Assembly: GCA_021824565.1 (NCBI GenBank)
Contig: JAKAKL010000045.1
Coordinates: forward strand, 1 to 64,000
Length of the DNA stretch: 64,000 nt
Direction of reading: 5' to 3'
Source: Bacteroidota bacterium
GTDB taxonomy: Bacteria; Bacteroidota; Ignavibacteria; Ignavibacteriales; Ignavibacteriaceae
A program made the position numbers and the translations under genes. Below are positions 13,340 through 25,648 of the stretch, piece by piece. The notes beneath the pieces are model-generated. The model worked only from the letters and a program-made list of their open reading frames with translations. It did not search any database and was not told where the DNA came from. Position 1 is the stretch's first letter. Each line of letters begins with the position of its first letter.

Positions 13340-15412
13340 ATGTGTAACAGGTTACTCACCAGACTAATTGTAATTACAATTACAATGTTGTTTACACAGT
13401 TCTTAATTTTAGCTGCAACACCAAGCAGCGGAACTCTGACAACTTCTGCAAACGGCGGAGTTGCGAATATTTCTTGGACAGGCGGACCCTTCACTGCTGT
13501 AACTGCAGATCCTTCATTATGTACGTCTCAATCATGCGATGATTTTTTTCTTACTGTAAATATTCCTCCTTCTTTTTATACAACCAATCTTAATTTCAGC
13601 GTGCAGGTGCTTATTACTTGGGCATCATTGCCTAATGATTTTGACTTGTATGTATATGATTCTACAGGTGCCCTGATAAACTCTTCAACTCAGGGTAATA
13701 CAACATTCGAGGATGTAGATCTCGGACAATTAACTACGGGAACTTATAATATACAGGTTGTTGCTTATTCGACAGTTAACGAATTATATAATGGAAGCGC
13801 AACAGTCGGTCCACCTCCTGCTGATCAACTACGATTAGCAAATTATAAAAACGGAAATTTCTTATTTACTTCACCGGAATTAATGAACGCACCAAGCGGC
13901 TTAGTCTTAGGCGTACAAGATTTAGAACCACGCTCTGCATATGATACGTCGGGAAATATTTATGTCGCTGCAATACAAGGCGTACCTGCTGGAACCGATG
14001 TCTGGAAATCAGTTGACGGTGGTGCTTCATTTACGTATTTGGGACAGCCAGACGGCGGTCAGGCTGCTTCAATATTAGCAGGAAGAACACCGGGAGCAGG
14101 CGGAGGCGATGAAGATATTGCGATTGGAACAGCGGAAAGAATTTATGTTGCTTCTCTGTGGCTCGGTTCAGTAACAATGTGCAACTCAAACAGCGGTGGA
14201 GCAGCATGGCTTGTAAATCCTCTCTCCACCACAGTCCCTTTAGATGACAGACAATGGATTGCTCCTTACAAAGACAAGATTGTATACATGACGTTTAAGC
14301 AGCTCGGTGTATTGTTAGCAGGCACGGAAAGTATTTTTGTATTAAAATCTTTTGACGGCGGGTTGACATTTCCCCAAATTACCGAGGCAACACTTCCGCA
14401 GTTCGGGGTGCAACCTGATGATCAAGGAAATATTGTTGTTGATCAAAATAATGGCAATGTATATACTGTTTTTATTGGACATCCAGGAAACTCGGTTTAT
14501 ATTGCACGCTCAACAGACGGGGGAAAATCATTCACTGATCTACTTGTACATCAAGGACCCGCAGGTGAATCATTTCAAAATGTCTTCCCCATTATCGCAA
14601 TAGACCGCGGAGGCAATCTGCATATTGTTTATTCAAACGGAACCAATATTTATCTGACAAGTTCTAAAGATTATGGAAATAACTGGACTCTTCCCGTTCG
14701 CGTGAATAATGGTATACAAACTAAAACCGCTTTATCTCCTTGGATAGATGCAGGTGACGCCGGTAAAGTAGATATTATGTGGTGGGCAACTAATTCTTCA
14801 GATAATCTTTCTGACAGCGCACTATGGAAAGTTTATTTTGCTCAGACGAGAAATGCTTTTGAAAGAACCCCCGTAATTTCAGAAAATGCTGCCACCGGAA
14901 TTTTTCACACGGGTCCAATTTGTGTTAATGGAACAGGATGCGCTTCAGGTACACGAAATCTTGCCGAGTATGCTTCAACCACTGTTTACCGTGATGGAAA
15001 CGCGATGATTGTTTACCCTGATGACCAGCATACTACAAACCCGCTGACATATTTTATAAAACAAACTTCAGGGCCGATAATAGTTTCACAGGAAGGGAGC
15101 GATTTAAATAAAGCAGAAGCGTCTGCGGTGCCGGAATTAAATATTCCTCATCATTTTTCACTAGCTCAAAATTATCCCAATCCGTTTAACCCGAGCACTA
15201 TTATAACTTATTCATTAAAGACTATTAGCTTCGTCAGGCTTGAAGTATACAATTCTCTCGGACAAAAAGTTGCGACGCTCGTAAATAAAAATGAAGATGC
15301 AGGAATTCACTCAACTCTATTTTATGCGAACCGCTTGCCGAGTGGAGTTTATTTTTATAGATTAAAGACAGGCAGCTTCATTAAAGTAATGAAAATGGAA
15401 TTGATGAAATAA
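13340..15412 (+). CDS. Secreted sialidase-like beta-propeller protein with PPC-like domain and T9SS tail
   Basis: This 690-residue protein follows a good GGAGG site (13330-13334). A signal peptide covers residues 1-29. Residues about 35-155 look like a bacterial pre-peptidase C-terminal (PPC) beta-sandwich: VQVLITWASLPNDFDLYVYDS, TTGTYNIQVVAYS. The centre carries BNR/Asp-box-like repeats (KSVDGGASFTYLG, KSFDGGLTFPQ, RSTDGGKSFTDL, SSKDYGNNWTLPV), suggesting a sialidase-fold propeller. The C-terminus is a T9SS sorting domain: LAQNYPNPFNPSTIITYSL, VEVYNSLGQKVATLV-like, PSGVYFYRL, KVMKMELMK. It is exported and probably surface-bound or released. Enzymatic activity is not shown. Confidence 0.88.
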   Translation: MCNRLLTRLIVITITMLFTQFLILAATPSSGTLTTSANGGVANISWTGGPFTAVTADPSLCTSQSCDDFFLTVNIPPSFYTTNLNFSVQVLITWASLPNDFDLYVYDSTGALINSSTQGNTTFEDVDLGQLTTGTYNIQVVAYSTVNELYNGSATVGPPPADQLRLANYKNGNFLFTSPELMNAPSGLVLGVQDLEPRSAYDTSGNIYVAAIQGVPAGTDVWKSVDGGASFTYLGQPDGGQAASILAGRTPGAGGGDEDIAIGTAERIYVASLWLGSVTMCNSNSGGAAWLVNPLSTTVPLDDRQWIAPYKDKIVYMTFKQLGVLLAGTESIFVLKSFDGGLTFPQITEATLPQFGVQPDDQGNIVVDQNNGNVYTVFIGHPGNSVYIARSTDGGKSFTDLLVHQGPAGESFQNVFPIIAIDRGGNLHIVYSNGTNIYLTSSKDYGNNWTLPVRVNNGIQTKTALSPWIDAGDAGKVDIMWWATNSSDNLSDSALWKVYFAQTRNAFERTPVISENAATGIFHTGPICVNGTGCASGTRNLAEYASTTVYRDGNAMIVYPDDQHTTNPLTYFIKQTSGPIIVSQEGSDLNKAEASAVPELNIPHHFSLAQNYPNPFNPSTIITYSLKTISFVRLEVYNSLGQKVATLVNKNEDAGIHSTLFYANRLPSGVYFYRLKTGSFIKVMKMELMK

Positions 15413-15730
15413 AATATTTTTGTTTTATTACTTTATAGACGTAGAAAAATTGACTGCGCTTACGCACAGTTAAATAGACAAGGTCCTTCATTAAAAAATA
15501 ACTGTGCGTAAGCTTTGATATAGGCTTTTTAAGTAATGTGTTAAAGATATACTCAAAAGCCGAAACGGAACGGTACATAGAATCGAAAGACCATAATTTA
15601 TTATTGCGTAGCTGGGAAAAGAATTCCACTGTTTATATTTATCCTTCCTTATAAATCGCGCAGGCCTTGCTTTCACTTTTTTATAAGCATATTATACTTT
15701 AATTTTGCATGTAAAACCTATTATATAAAT
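15413..15730. other. 318-bp intergenic region, no supported gene
   Basis: Apart from the inverted repeat annotated separately, I see nothing here. Short minus-strand reading frames run through it, but they have no recognisable start site or family pattern and partly overlap the preceding T9SS gene. Confidence 0.6.
15458..15513 (+). terminator. Perfect 15-bp inverted repeat downstream of T9SS gene
   Basis: GCTTACGCACAGTTA (15458-15472) and TAACTGTGCGTAAGC (15499-15513) are perfect complements around a 26-nt loop, 46 bp after the stop of the T9SS gene. It could act as a terminator or transcript-stabilising hairpin. There is no T-tract, so an inserted palindromic repeat is also possible. Confidence 0.5.
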
Positions 15731-17293
15731 ATGATACCTCTATTTTCAACCGCTCAAATAAGAGAAGCTGATGGTTTCGCGATAAGCCGTCTTTGTGTGC
15801 CTGGAATTGTATTAATGGAAAACGCAGCGCTTCAAATTTTTAATTACTCTTCCGCCAGATTTAATGAACTGGATTTAAAAATAACAAAGATTGGCTTTGT
15901 TTGCGGCAAAGGAAATAATGGTGGAGACGGATTTGCTGCTGCACGACATTTTGCAAATAACGGATACAATTTAAACTTAATATACATCGGCAATGAAGAT
16001 GAACAATCTAATGACTGCTCGATAAATTTTAATATTTTAAAAAACATCTCGGCTGAAAACCATAATATTGTATTGAAAAAGTATATCGCCAGGAATGATC
16101 TTAAAATTCTGAGCAAGTGCGATGTAATTTTCGATGCTATGCTTGGCAGCGGAACTACGGGAGATTTGAAAAGCCCTTACAAAGAAATTGTTAATTATCT
16201 AAATAAAATTAACTGTTATAAAATTGCAATTGATATTCCAACCGGACTAAATGCTGATAACGGGTACGGCGAGACTATCTTTCGTGCCGACTTTACTATT
16301 ACTCTCGGAGAATTTAAAAAAGGTTTATTCTTCGGCGAAGGAAAAATTTACGGCGGCGAAGTTGAAAAAGGGAAAATCGGATTAAGCTTTGACCATTATA
16401 AAAAATATTTCACTACCGAATATTTAATTGAACCGGAAGACGCAGCAGGATTTTTACCAATAAAGAAAAAAAATATAAATAAATATTCGGCGGGAAAAGT
16501 ATTTACCATAGCGGGCTCGGCAAATATGCCGGGTGCAGCAATATTAGCTTCGGCATCATCTTTAAAAGCCGGTTCGGGCGCTTCAGTGCTTGCTTTTCCC
16601 AGATCGGCAAAAAAATTTATTCACAGAAAATTATTAGAAGTTGTTGTACAAGGATACGACGACAATGACTTAGGTTTTTTATCCGGGAATAATATTAAAG
16701 AATTAGGAAAAAGAATTCAATGGGCTGATGTTGTTGCAATTGGTCCAGGCTTAGGCAGGAACGAAGCGACTCAAGAGGCTGTAAGAAAGATAATTGGGCT
16801 AAACAAAAAAATGGTTATAGATGCAGATGCGATCTTCGCTTTGAATGAAGGGAAATATAAAAAAGTAAGTCTGAAAAATTCTGTTCTAACACCGCACCAT
16901 GGAGAGTTTGCAAACTTGACCGGAATTCCGATTCAAGAATTACAAAAGGATATTTTAAAATATGGAAAGGAATTCGTAAAGGAAACTCGCTGTTATTTAG
17001 TTCTTAAAGGCGCGCCGACAATAATTTTTACGCCTTTGGGAGAAGCTTTAATAAACAGCGCGGGTAACCCTGGCATGGCAAAATTCGGAACTGGTGATGT
17101 TTTAACCGGAATATTAGCAGGCTTCATCTCACAGCATCAAGATATTGAAAAAGCAATTGTAAGCGGAGTGTATATCCACAGTCTCTCAGCTGATTTATTA
17201 TTGAAAGACTACACAGAATATTCTTATACTGCCGAAGATATTATTGACAATCTTCCGCGAACTTTTAAATTTTTAAAAAGATCAGTTGTTTAG
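15731..17293 (+). CDS. nnrDE: Bifunctional NAD(P)H-hydrate epimerase / ADP-dependent NAD(P)H-hydrate dehydratase
   Basis: This 520-residue fusion repairs damaged NAD(P)H hydrates. The N-terminal YjeF epimerase half has MENAA at the substrate pocket, CGKGNNGGDGFAAARHF, then MLGSGTTGDLKSPY and DIPTGLNADNG. The C-terminal ribokinase-like dehydratase (from about 245) has AGSANMPGAAILASASSLKAGSG, IGPGLGRN, DADAIFAL, LTPHHGEFANLTG and the ADP-site NSAGNPGMAKFGTGDVLTGILAGF. All key elements are present and the length is normal for the fused form. It begins a plus-strand group with the SanA-like gene and nusB. Confidence 0.96.
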   Translation: MIPLFSTAQIREADGFAISRLCVPGIVLMENAALQIFNYSSARFNELDLKITKIGFVCGKGNNGGDGFAAARHFANNGYNLNLIYIGNEDEQSNDCSINFNILKNISAENHNIVLKKYIARNDLKILSKCDVIFDAMLGSGTTGDLKSPYKEIVNYLNKINCYKIAIDIPTGLNADNGYGETIFRADFTITLGEFKKGLFFGEGKIYGGEVEKGKIGLSFDHYKKYFTTEYLIEPEDAAGFLPIKKKNINKYSAGKVFTIAGSANMPGAAILASASSLKAGSGASVLAFPRSAKKFIHRKLLEVVVQGYDDNDLGFLSGNNIKELGKRIQWADVVAIGPGLGRNEATQEAVRKIIGLNKKMVIDADAIFALNEGKYKKVSLKNSVLTPHHGEFANLTGIPIQELQKDILKYGKEFVKETRCYLVLKGAPTIIFTPLGEALINSAGNPGMAKFGTGDVLTGILAGFISQHQDIEKAIVSGVYIHSLSADLLLKDYTEYSYTAEDIIDNLPRTFKFLKRSVV

Positions 17294-17377
17294 CTTGCAA
17301 CAGAAGTACAAAAAAACAGTTTAAAAATTTTAGATTAGTTCTGAATAAAATTATCTCTTAATACCTGAATATCTTAG

Positions 17378-18412
17378 ATGAAGAAAAAGAAATTAATATT
17401 TTCAAGCAAAAGTTTCGTTACGTCTTTTGCTATTCTATTTACAATAATAGATCTTCTTTTCCTTTTCTATCTAAAATATGAAAATCAAAGCCTCCCTTTA
17501 AAAAATTTTAAATTGCTCTATATTGGAAACCTTCTCGACCTTTTTTTCTCTTCGTTGTTGGTTGTTGCGCTGCTGGTTTATGCATTTCAAAAAGGTAAAA
17601 ATTATAAGCCGGGCATGATCTTTAATTATACAATAATAACAACCGGCATATTGTTATTAGCAGCTTTAAGTACCAAGATTAAACTTCCATTGCCAGATAT
17701 TTACGTTTTAGATCATCCGTTAAATAAAGTTGTTATCGGATTAATTTTTTCTTTGTACCAGTTTGCAATATTTATGCAGATAATGCTAATATGGCAGATT
17801 GTGTTCGGTGCGAAAGAACTAATTTTATTGCGGTCTTTCTTCAATTCATTCTTGATCGTGATAGGCTTGCTTGCGATAACATTTTTTTATATTCATTTTA
17901 CAATTGGTTCACACGAAACATACCTGGTAAAAAAAAGTCAGACAAACGTGGCAGTCGTATTAGGCGCTGCAGTGTGGTCACACAATTCTGTCAGCCCAAG
18001 CCTTGCAGCACGAGTTGATAAAGCGGTGCAGCTTTACCGCAAAGGAATTGTAAATAAAATTTTATTAACCGGAGGAAATGCTCCGGGCGAATTAAGTGAA
18101 GCAGAAGTTGCGTTTGATTATATGAAGCCGCAAAGAATAAATACCGAAGACATTTGGCTTGAAAAAAAGACGTCATCAACAATCGAACAAATAAAATTTA
18201 TTAAAGATAGTTTACTGACAAAAAGGAACATAAATCATATTGTGATTGTGTCCGATGGCTATCATTTAACAAGAGTAAGAGAAATTTGCAAGTTCTTCCA
18301 CGTTAAATCTTATCTCTCAGCTTCCGGTTTGAATTTAAGCATTGAACACAAACTTTACTATAAACTAAGAGAAAGTGTTGCGCTTGCGGTTTTCTGGCTT
18401 TTTGCGATTTAA
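17378..18412 (+). CDS. SanA/YdcF-family (DUF218) membrane protein
   Basis: This 344-residue protein has five or six hydrophobic segments in its first 180 residues, followed by a DUF218 domain. VAVVLGAAVWSHNSVSPSLAARVDKAVQLYRKG, ILLTGGNAPGELSEAEVAFDY and IVIVSDGYHLTRVREIC are the typical DUF218 strands and ligand loop. SanA and ElyC relatives affect cell-envelope integrity and vancomycin tolerance in enterobacteria; the biochemical activity is not settled. The long N-terminal membrane region is an extension compared with SanA. It lies 84 bp after nnrDE and 87 bp before nusB. Confidence 0.85.
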   Translation: MKKKKLIFSSKSFVTSFAILFTIIDLLFLFYLKYENQSLPLKNFKLLYIGNLLDLFFSSLLVVALLVYAFQKGKNYKPGMIFNYTIITTGILLLAALSTKIKLPLPDIYVLDHPLNKVVIGLIFSLYQFAIFMQIMLIWQIVFGAKELILLRSFFNSFLIVIGLLAITFFYIHFTIGSHETYLVKKSQTNVAVVLGAAVWSHNSVSPSLAARVDKAVQLYRKGIVNKILLTGGNAPGELSEAEVAFDYMKPQRINTEDIWLEKKTSSTIEQIKFIKDSLLTKRNINHIVIVSDGYHLTRVREICKFFHVKSYLSASGLNLSIEHKLYYKLRESVALAVFWLFAI

Positions 18413-18499
18413 ATAATTTTAATGTTTTTATAAAGCGTATTTAATTATAAATTTACAATGTGGATTCAGTATTTTCTTTTTCCAAAGTAGTTTTTAAAT

Positions 18500-18982
18500 A
18501 TGACGCAAAAATTTAAAAGAAGATTAGTTCGTGAAAGAGTACTTCAAATTTTGTATGCTTACACGATGAACAAAGACTCGCTTGATAATTTGATGAACGG
18601 AATTTTAAGCGATGTATCGGACAACGTTGACAAAGAATTTGCGCACGATCTTGTTAACCGCGTTTTAATTCACAGAGATGAATTGGATAAAATGATCAAA
18701 ACTCGTGTCGACAATTGGGAATTAAACCGCATAGCGTTAATAGACAAGATACTATTACAGATAGGTATTTGCGAACTAACTTATTTCCCGGATATCCCGC
18801 CGAAAGTTTCAATTAACGAAGTAATTGAAATTGCTAAAATTTACAGCACCGCCGGCAGCGGCAAATTTATCAATGGAATTTTAGACGCAATTTTATCCGA
18901 GTTGAAAGAATCGGGAAACTTAAATAAAACCGGGCGCGGGCTTCTTGAAGAAACTTTCGCCAAACCTTCTTCAAAAAAATAA
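18500..18982 (+). CDS. nusB: Transcription antitermination factor NusB
   Basis: This 160-residue all-helical RNA-binding protein acts with NusE/S10 in rRNA antitermination. It has the N-terminal arginine-rich RRLVRERVLQILYAY and the C-terminal signature NWELNRIALIDKILLQIGICEL followed by PKVSINEVIEIAKIYSTAGSGKFINGILDAI. Length is normal for this phylum. Its stop is 3 bp before the start of the MFS transporter gene, so the two are probably translated from one message. Confidence 0.96.
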   Translation: MTQKFKRRLVRERVLQILYAYTMNKDSLDNLMNGILSDVSDNVDKEFAHDLVNRVLIHRDELDKMIKTRVDNWELNRIALIDKILLQIGICELTYFPDIPPKVSINEVIEIAKIYSTAGSGKFINGILDAILSELKESGNLNKTGRGLLEETFAKPSSKK

Positions 18983-18985
18983 TTT

Positions 18986-20245
18986 ATGTTTAATAAAGTT
19001 AGAATCTTTTCGTGGACACTGTTCGACTTTGCAAGAACAGCATTTTCTGTTATTATAATTACCGTCATTTATTCGAAATATTTTTCTAATTATGTTACGG
19101 GCGGAAAGGTTTGGCTATGGGGATTAGCGGTAAGCATATCCATGATTATAACCGCATTATTAAGCCCTCCGCTTGGCGCTATTGCCGATGCATCAAGAAA
19201 TAGAAAAAGATTTTTGCTCGTGTTTACAAGCGTTACTGTATTATGTACGGCTCTCATGTTTTTCGTTGAAAAAGGCGATGTATTATTAGGCATGATGCTT
19301 TTTATAATTGCTAATATCGGCTACGAAGGCGGCGCAGTTTTTTATGATGCTTTTCTTCCTAATATAACCGAGAAGAAAAATTTCGGCAGAGTGTCCGGCT
19401 ACGGCTTCGCAATGGGTTACGTTGGCGCACTTGCCGTACTTTTAATTGTTAGAATGATTCTGCCGCCATCCACTTCTCCGGATTATATTTTTTATGTCAG
19501 ACTTTCTTTCGTCGTAGCCGCACTTTTCTTTTTAGTATTTGCAGTCCCAATATTTTTAGTTGTAAGCGAACCTAGCGTTCCAAATAAAATTAAAAGAGAT
19601 TTAATTAAAACCGGCATTGGGAAAAGCGCCGAAACTTTGAAAGCTATTTTTATAGAAAAGAAACATCCGCCTGTGTCCAGATTCCTGCTTTCATTTTTTC
19701 TATACAACGATGCAATAATTACCATCATCGCTTTCGCTTCTATCTTTGCTTCAAAGATGCTGAAGATGACCGATGCACAAATAATTTATTTTTTCATAAT
19801 CGTACAAAGCACTGCAATATTCGGCGCATTCATTTTTGGAATTATCGCCGATCATATCGGTCCTAAAAAAACAATTACAATAACACTGATTATCTGGCTC
19901 GCGGTAATAATCGGCGCCTACTTTGATACAACAATTCTTGAATTTTATATTGTAGGATTATTAGCCGGGCTTTCAATCGGCTCTTCGCAATCGTGCAGCC
20001 GCAGCCTGATGGCATTGCTTACGCCAAAAGAAAGAGAAGCAGAATTCTTCGGTTTTTACGATGGCTTGTTTGGTAAGTCTTCAGCGGTGCTCGGACCTCT
20101 TGTTTACGGAATTGTAGCTGATATTTCAAATCAAAGATTCGCAGTGCTCGCAATCGGCTTATTCTTTTTAATAGGACTTATAATTCTTCAGAAGGTAAAA
20201 GTGCCGAAGGTTGACACTTCAAAACAAATTGCTGGAACTGCTTAA
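18986..20245 (+). CDS. MFS transporter, UMF1/Atg22-like
   Basis: This 419-residue protein has about twelve hydrophobic segments. SWTLFDFARTAFSVIIITVIYSKYF at the N-terminus, then LSPPLGAIADASRNRKRFLLVFT (the loop 2-3 motif), YDAFLPNIT and RVSGYGFAMGYVGAL match the UMF1 (unknown major facilitator 1) group related to fungal Atg22. QSCSRSLMALLTPKEREAEFFGFYDGLFGKSSAVLGPL is the typical second-half signature. Substrates of bacterial members are unknown. It is tightly coupled to nusB and convergent with the Sel1 gene. Confidence 0.85.
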   Translation: MFNKVRIFSWTLFDFARTAFSVIIITVIYSKYFSNYVTGGKVWLWGLAVSISMIITALLSPPLGAIADASRNRKRFLLVFTSVTVLCTALMFFVEKGDVLLGMMLFIIANIGYEGGAVFYDAFLPNITEKKNFGRVSGYGFAMGYVGALAVLLIVRMILPPSTSPDYIFYVRLSFVVAALFFLVFAVPIFLVVSEPSVPNKIKRDLIKTGIGKSAETLKAIFIEKKHPPVSRFLLSFFLYNDAIITIIAFASIFASKMLKMTDAQIIYFFIIVQSTAIFGAFIFGIIADHIGPKKTITITLIIWLAVIIGAYFDTTILEFYIVGLLAGLSIGSSQSCSRSLMALLTPKEREAEFFGFYDGLFGKSSAVLGPLVYGIVADISNQRFAVLAIGLFFLIGLIILQKVKVPKVDTSKQIAGTA

Positions 20246-20413
20246 TTAAATAGCTTTCATAATTATCAAAATCCGATTCACCTTTGCACGAGATATATTC
20301 TTAAACTGCGTAATATTATTTAGAAGCTTCTAAACTTATTCAAATCATGAAGAACCGTCATCGGAATATTATATCTTTTATAAAGTCTCTAATCAAAACT
20401 TGCGGTCAATGTA

Positions 20414-21982
20414 TTAATTTAATTCGAACTCAGATGTTTGCGGACGAATTTCATCGTACATTTTCTTCAACTCGGTATATGCGTACTGGCTTCCGCGCTG
20501 TGCCGCGAAGCGAAAATACTTTGCTGCCATACCAAAATCTTTTTTAACAACTATCCCCGTTTCATAGCAGTATCCTAAGCCAGCCTGAGCAAGCACCGAA
20601 CCATCATCCGAATAGTCAGTTAAAATTTTTATATTTTTACTGCCTTCGGATTCAAAATCATTTTTATATAGATTAATTATTGAAAGCTGCACTTTGGCTT
20701 CAGAACTTCCAAGCTTTTGGGATTGGGTCCATATTTGAACGGCTTTGTCGGCATCCTTAACAAATATTTTTCCCGTATAATAATTAAGTCCTAATTCATT
20801 CAAAGCAGGGACAAAATTTGCTGAAGCCGACTTCACAAGAAACTTCTCAGCCTGCTGAGGAGTAATCTGATTATCCAATTGAAGAGTAAATAATCCATAC
20901 CAAACATACATTGCACGTGGATCGTCCTTCTCTACTCTGCTTTTCAACGTTTGAAAATAATTTTTTGCGTGAATTTCATTCCATAACAAATATGGTGCAC
21001 GGGGTGAATCAAGCTTTGCCGCCCGAACATAATACTCGGAAGATTTAATTAGATCTTTCTTGAAATAAATTCCGATCTCATATAGCTTGCCAAGAAGAGT
21101 GAGCGCTTCAGGGCTGCCGTTATCAGCATACTCTTCTAAAAGAGTTAAGCTTGATTTATCAAATTTAAAAGTTGAATCATTAGTAAAAGTTATATTCAAC
21201 GCCTTAGCAAGACTGTCGTTACCTTCATGTAAAACATCATCTAAAATCATTCTATTAGTTACTTGCTGCAGAGTATCGCCAATCGAACTGAAATCAATGA
21301 ACACTAAGCCTGACGAAGAGGCAAGTACTTTATCGTCAGGATTATTTTCTTTAAAATTATTATTCGCCGATATGGTCGAGGTATCAGTAGTATCTATTGA
21401 GGAAGCGGGAATTCTTTTTAATAATTCCTTTAACGCATCTTTAGCAGGGACAAAACCGTTGGCAGCAGAGCGCTTTAGCCAGTAATATGATTTCGACCAG
21501 TCTCTTTTCACAACGAGATTGTCGGTAAAACTTAACCCGATTAGATACTGCGCTTGCGGCATTTCATCGTTAGCTGCTTCCAAAAAATAATTAAATGCTT
21601 TGAATGGATTCCATGATACTCCCCAGCCGTTGTTCAATAGAATTCCATAATTATAACATGCTCCGGTTAATTTTTGTTCCGCGGCTTTGCCAATCCAATA
21701 TGCGCCCTGTACGGTGTCTTTAGGAAATCCTTCGCCAAGTAAATATCTGATGCCTAGTTCATGCTGAGCCATCGCATCGCCAGCATTAGCATCGCGAATT
21801 AAAGTAAAATGCTGCCATAACTGATAAGCTAAATCAGGTTGGTAAAATATGCTCGGTCGCCTCTGCGGTCTATTATTTTTGAACGCTAAACTTTCGGTCG
21901 TATCTTGAGCTAAAGCAATAACAGAAAAAAGCAGAACTCCAATTAGCCCGCCTTGAATGTGTATGAGAATATTTTTATTCAA
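20414..21982 (-). CDS. Secreted Sel1-repeat (SLR/TPR-like) protein
   Basis: This 522-residue protein starts at a TTG at 21982 with AAGGAA 6 bp upstream. A signal peptide (residues 1-25, ending IALAQD) precedes an array of Sel1-like repeats of about 36 residues: AMAQHELGIRYLLGEGFPKDTVQGAYWIGKAAEQ, GACYNYGILLNNGWGVSWNPFKAFNYFLEAA, AQYLIGLSFTDN, ALTLLGKLYEIGIYFKKDLIKSSEYYVRAA, ALNELGLNYYTGKIFVKDADKAVQIW, and AGLGYCYETGIVVKKDFGMAAKYFRFAAQRG at the end. A less regular segment of about 80 residues interrupts the array. Such solenoids act as periplasmic scaffolds; the partner is unknown. No operon neighbours. Confidence 0.85.
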   Translation of the reverse strand: MNKNILIHIQGGLIGVLLFSVIALAQDTTESLAFKNNRPQRRPSIFYQPDLAYQLWQHFTLIRDANAGDAMAQHELGIRYLLGEGFPKDTVQGAYWIGKAAEQKLTGACYNYGILLNNGWGVSWNPFKAFNYFLEAANDEMPQAQYLIGLSFTDNLVVKRDWSKSYYWLKRSAANGFVPAKDALKELLKRIPASSIDTTDTSTISANNNFKENNPDDKVLASSSGLVFIDFSSIGDTLQQVTNRMILDDVLHEGNDSLAKALNITFTNDSTFKFDKSSLTLLEEYADNGSPEALTLLGKLYEIGIYFKKDLIKSSEYYVRAAKLDSPRAPYLLWNEIHAKNYFQTLKSRVEKDDPRAMYVWYGLFTLQLDNQITPQQAEKFLVKSASANFVPALNELGLNYYTGKIFVKDADKAVQIWTQSQKLGSSEAKVQLSIINLYKNDFESEGSKNIKILTDYSDDGSVLAQAGLGYCYETGIVVKKDFGMAAKYFRFAAQRGSQYAYTELKKMYDEIRPQTSEFELN

Positions 21983-22178
21983 TTAAATTCCTTTTGTTCA
22001 GTGAATGAGATAAAGCATTAGACAAGAAAATTTTTTTATTAGACGTTTATAAAATTATTTGTTTTATATGATTAAAACCATAACTGAAAAAGGGTATAAT
22101 TTTCTAGACTAAAAAATGACAAAAAGTTTTTATTTCAATCAGCTCATCATTTTAGACAAACATTGGCTTATAAAAGAT

Positions 22179-22573
22179 TCATTTTGAAAAATATTGCTTC
22201 ACAGGAAGAGAATAAAAATTCTTCCAGCCTCGTTTGTAGCTTTCACCTCGACCTTCATGTATTTCAATATGGATAAAAATAATTTTCGTGCCACAATTTT
22301 GTTTTTCAAACTATATTTTCATAACAGAATCAGAATGGTTTGGTGGGAAATCTCTAGTCCCAAATGATTGGAGATTTTCTCAAATGGTTTTAATTCGATT
22401 AACTTAGTAAAAATGTGTCCGCAACAGGCGTTTATTATCGAGCCAACAACCGGTTTGATCATAGTTTTATTTCCAGAAAACTTTGTATATACCGAAGAAC
22501 TCAGCGATGAATTATAAAGGACTTCCGAGGAAATTTTAAATGCGGTTGTAGCTTTAAATGTCTCTTTTATCAT
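22179..22573 (-). pseudogene. Broken SRPBCC (AHSA1/START-like) domain gene
   Basis: The frame from the ATG at 22573 reads MIKETFKATTAFKISSEVLYN, VYTKFSGNKTMIKPVVG and GHIFTKLIELKPFEKI, which is the first part of an AHSA1-like SRPBCC domain. Near 22366-22372 one base appears to be lost. In the shifted frame the domain continues: SFGTRDFPPNHSDSVMKI, a TAG stop at 22311-22313 where relatives have an acidic residue, then FEKQNCGTKIIFIHIEI, HEGRGESYKRGWKNFYSLP, VKQYFSK and a TGA at 22179. The two pieces together give the expected length of about 130 residues. The gene thus carries both a frameshift and a nonsense change and is probably dead. A double sequencing error is less likely. Confidence 0.8.
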
Positions 22574-22704
22574 TCACATATAATATTTAAAGGAAAATTT
22601 TATTTTTAAATAATAATATTATTGAATCACAGTCAAAAAACCACTAACTTTAAGCCCAATAATTTTTTACCCTTCATTAGAATTTAGATTATAAGGTACT
22701 TCAA

Positions 22705-25622
<2,918 letters not shown>

Positions 25623-25648
25623 CTGTAAACAATAATAATTTTTTAAAA

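Noticed and set aside
15381-15676. Two overlapping minus-strand frames of about 60-80 codons after the T9SS gene
   Set aside because: They overlap each other and the end of a real gene, cover an inverted repeat, and show no recognisable product.
20347-20547. 66-codon plus-strand frame
   Set aside because: Most of it is antisense to the Sel1-repeat gene, which has a signal peptide and clear repeats.
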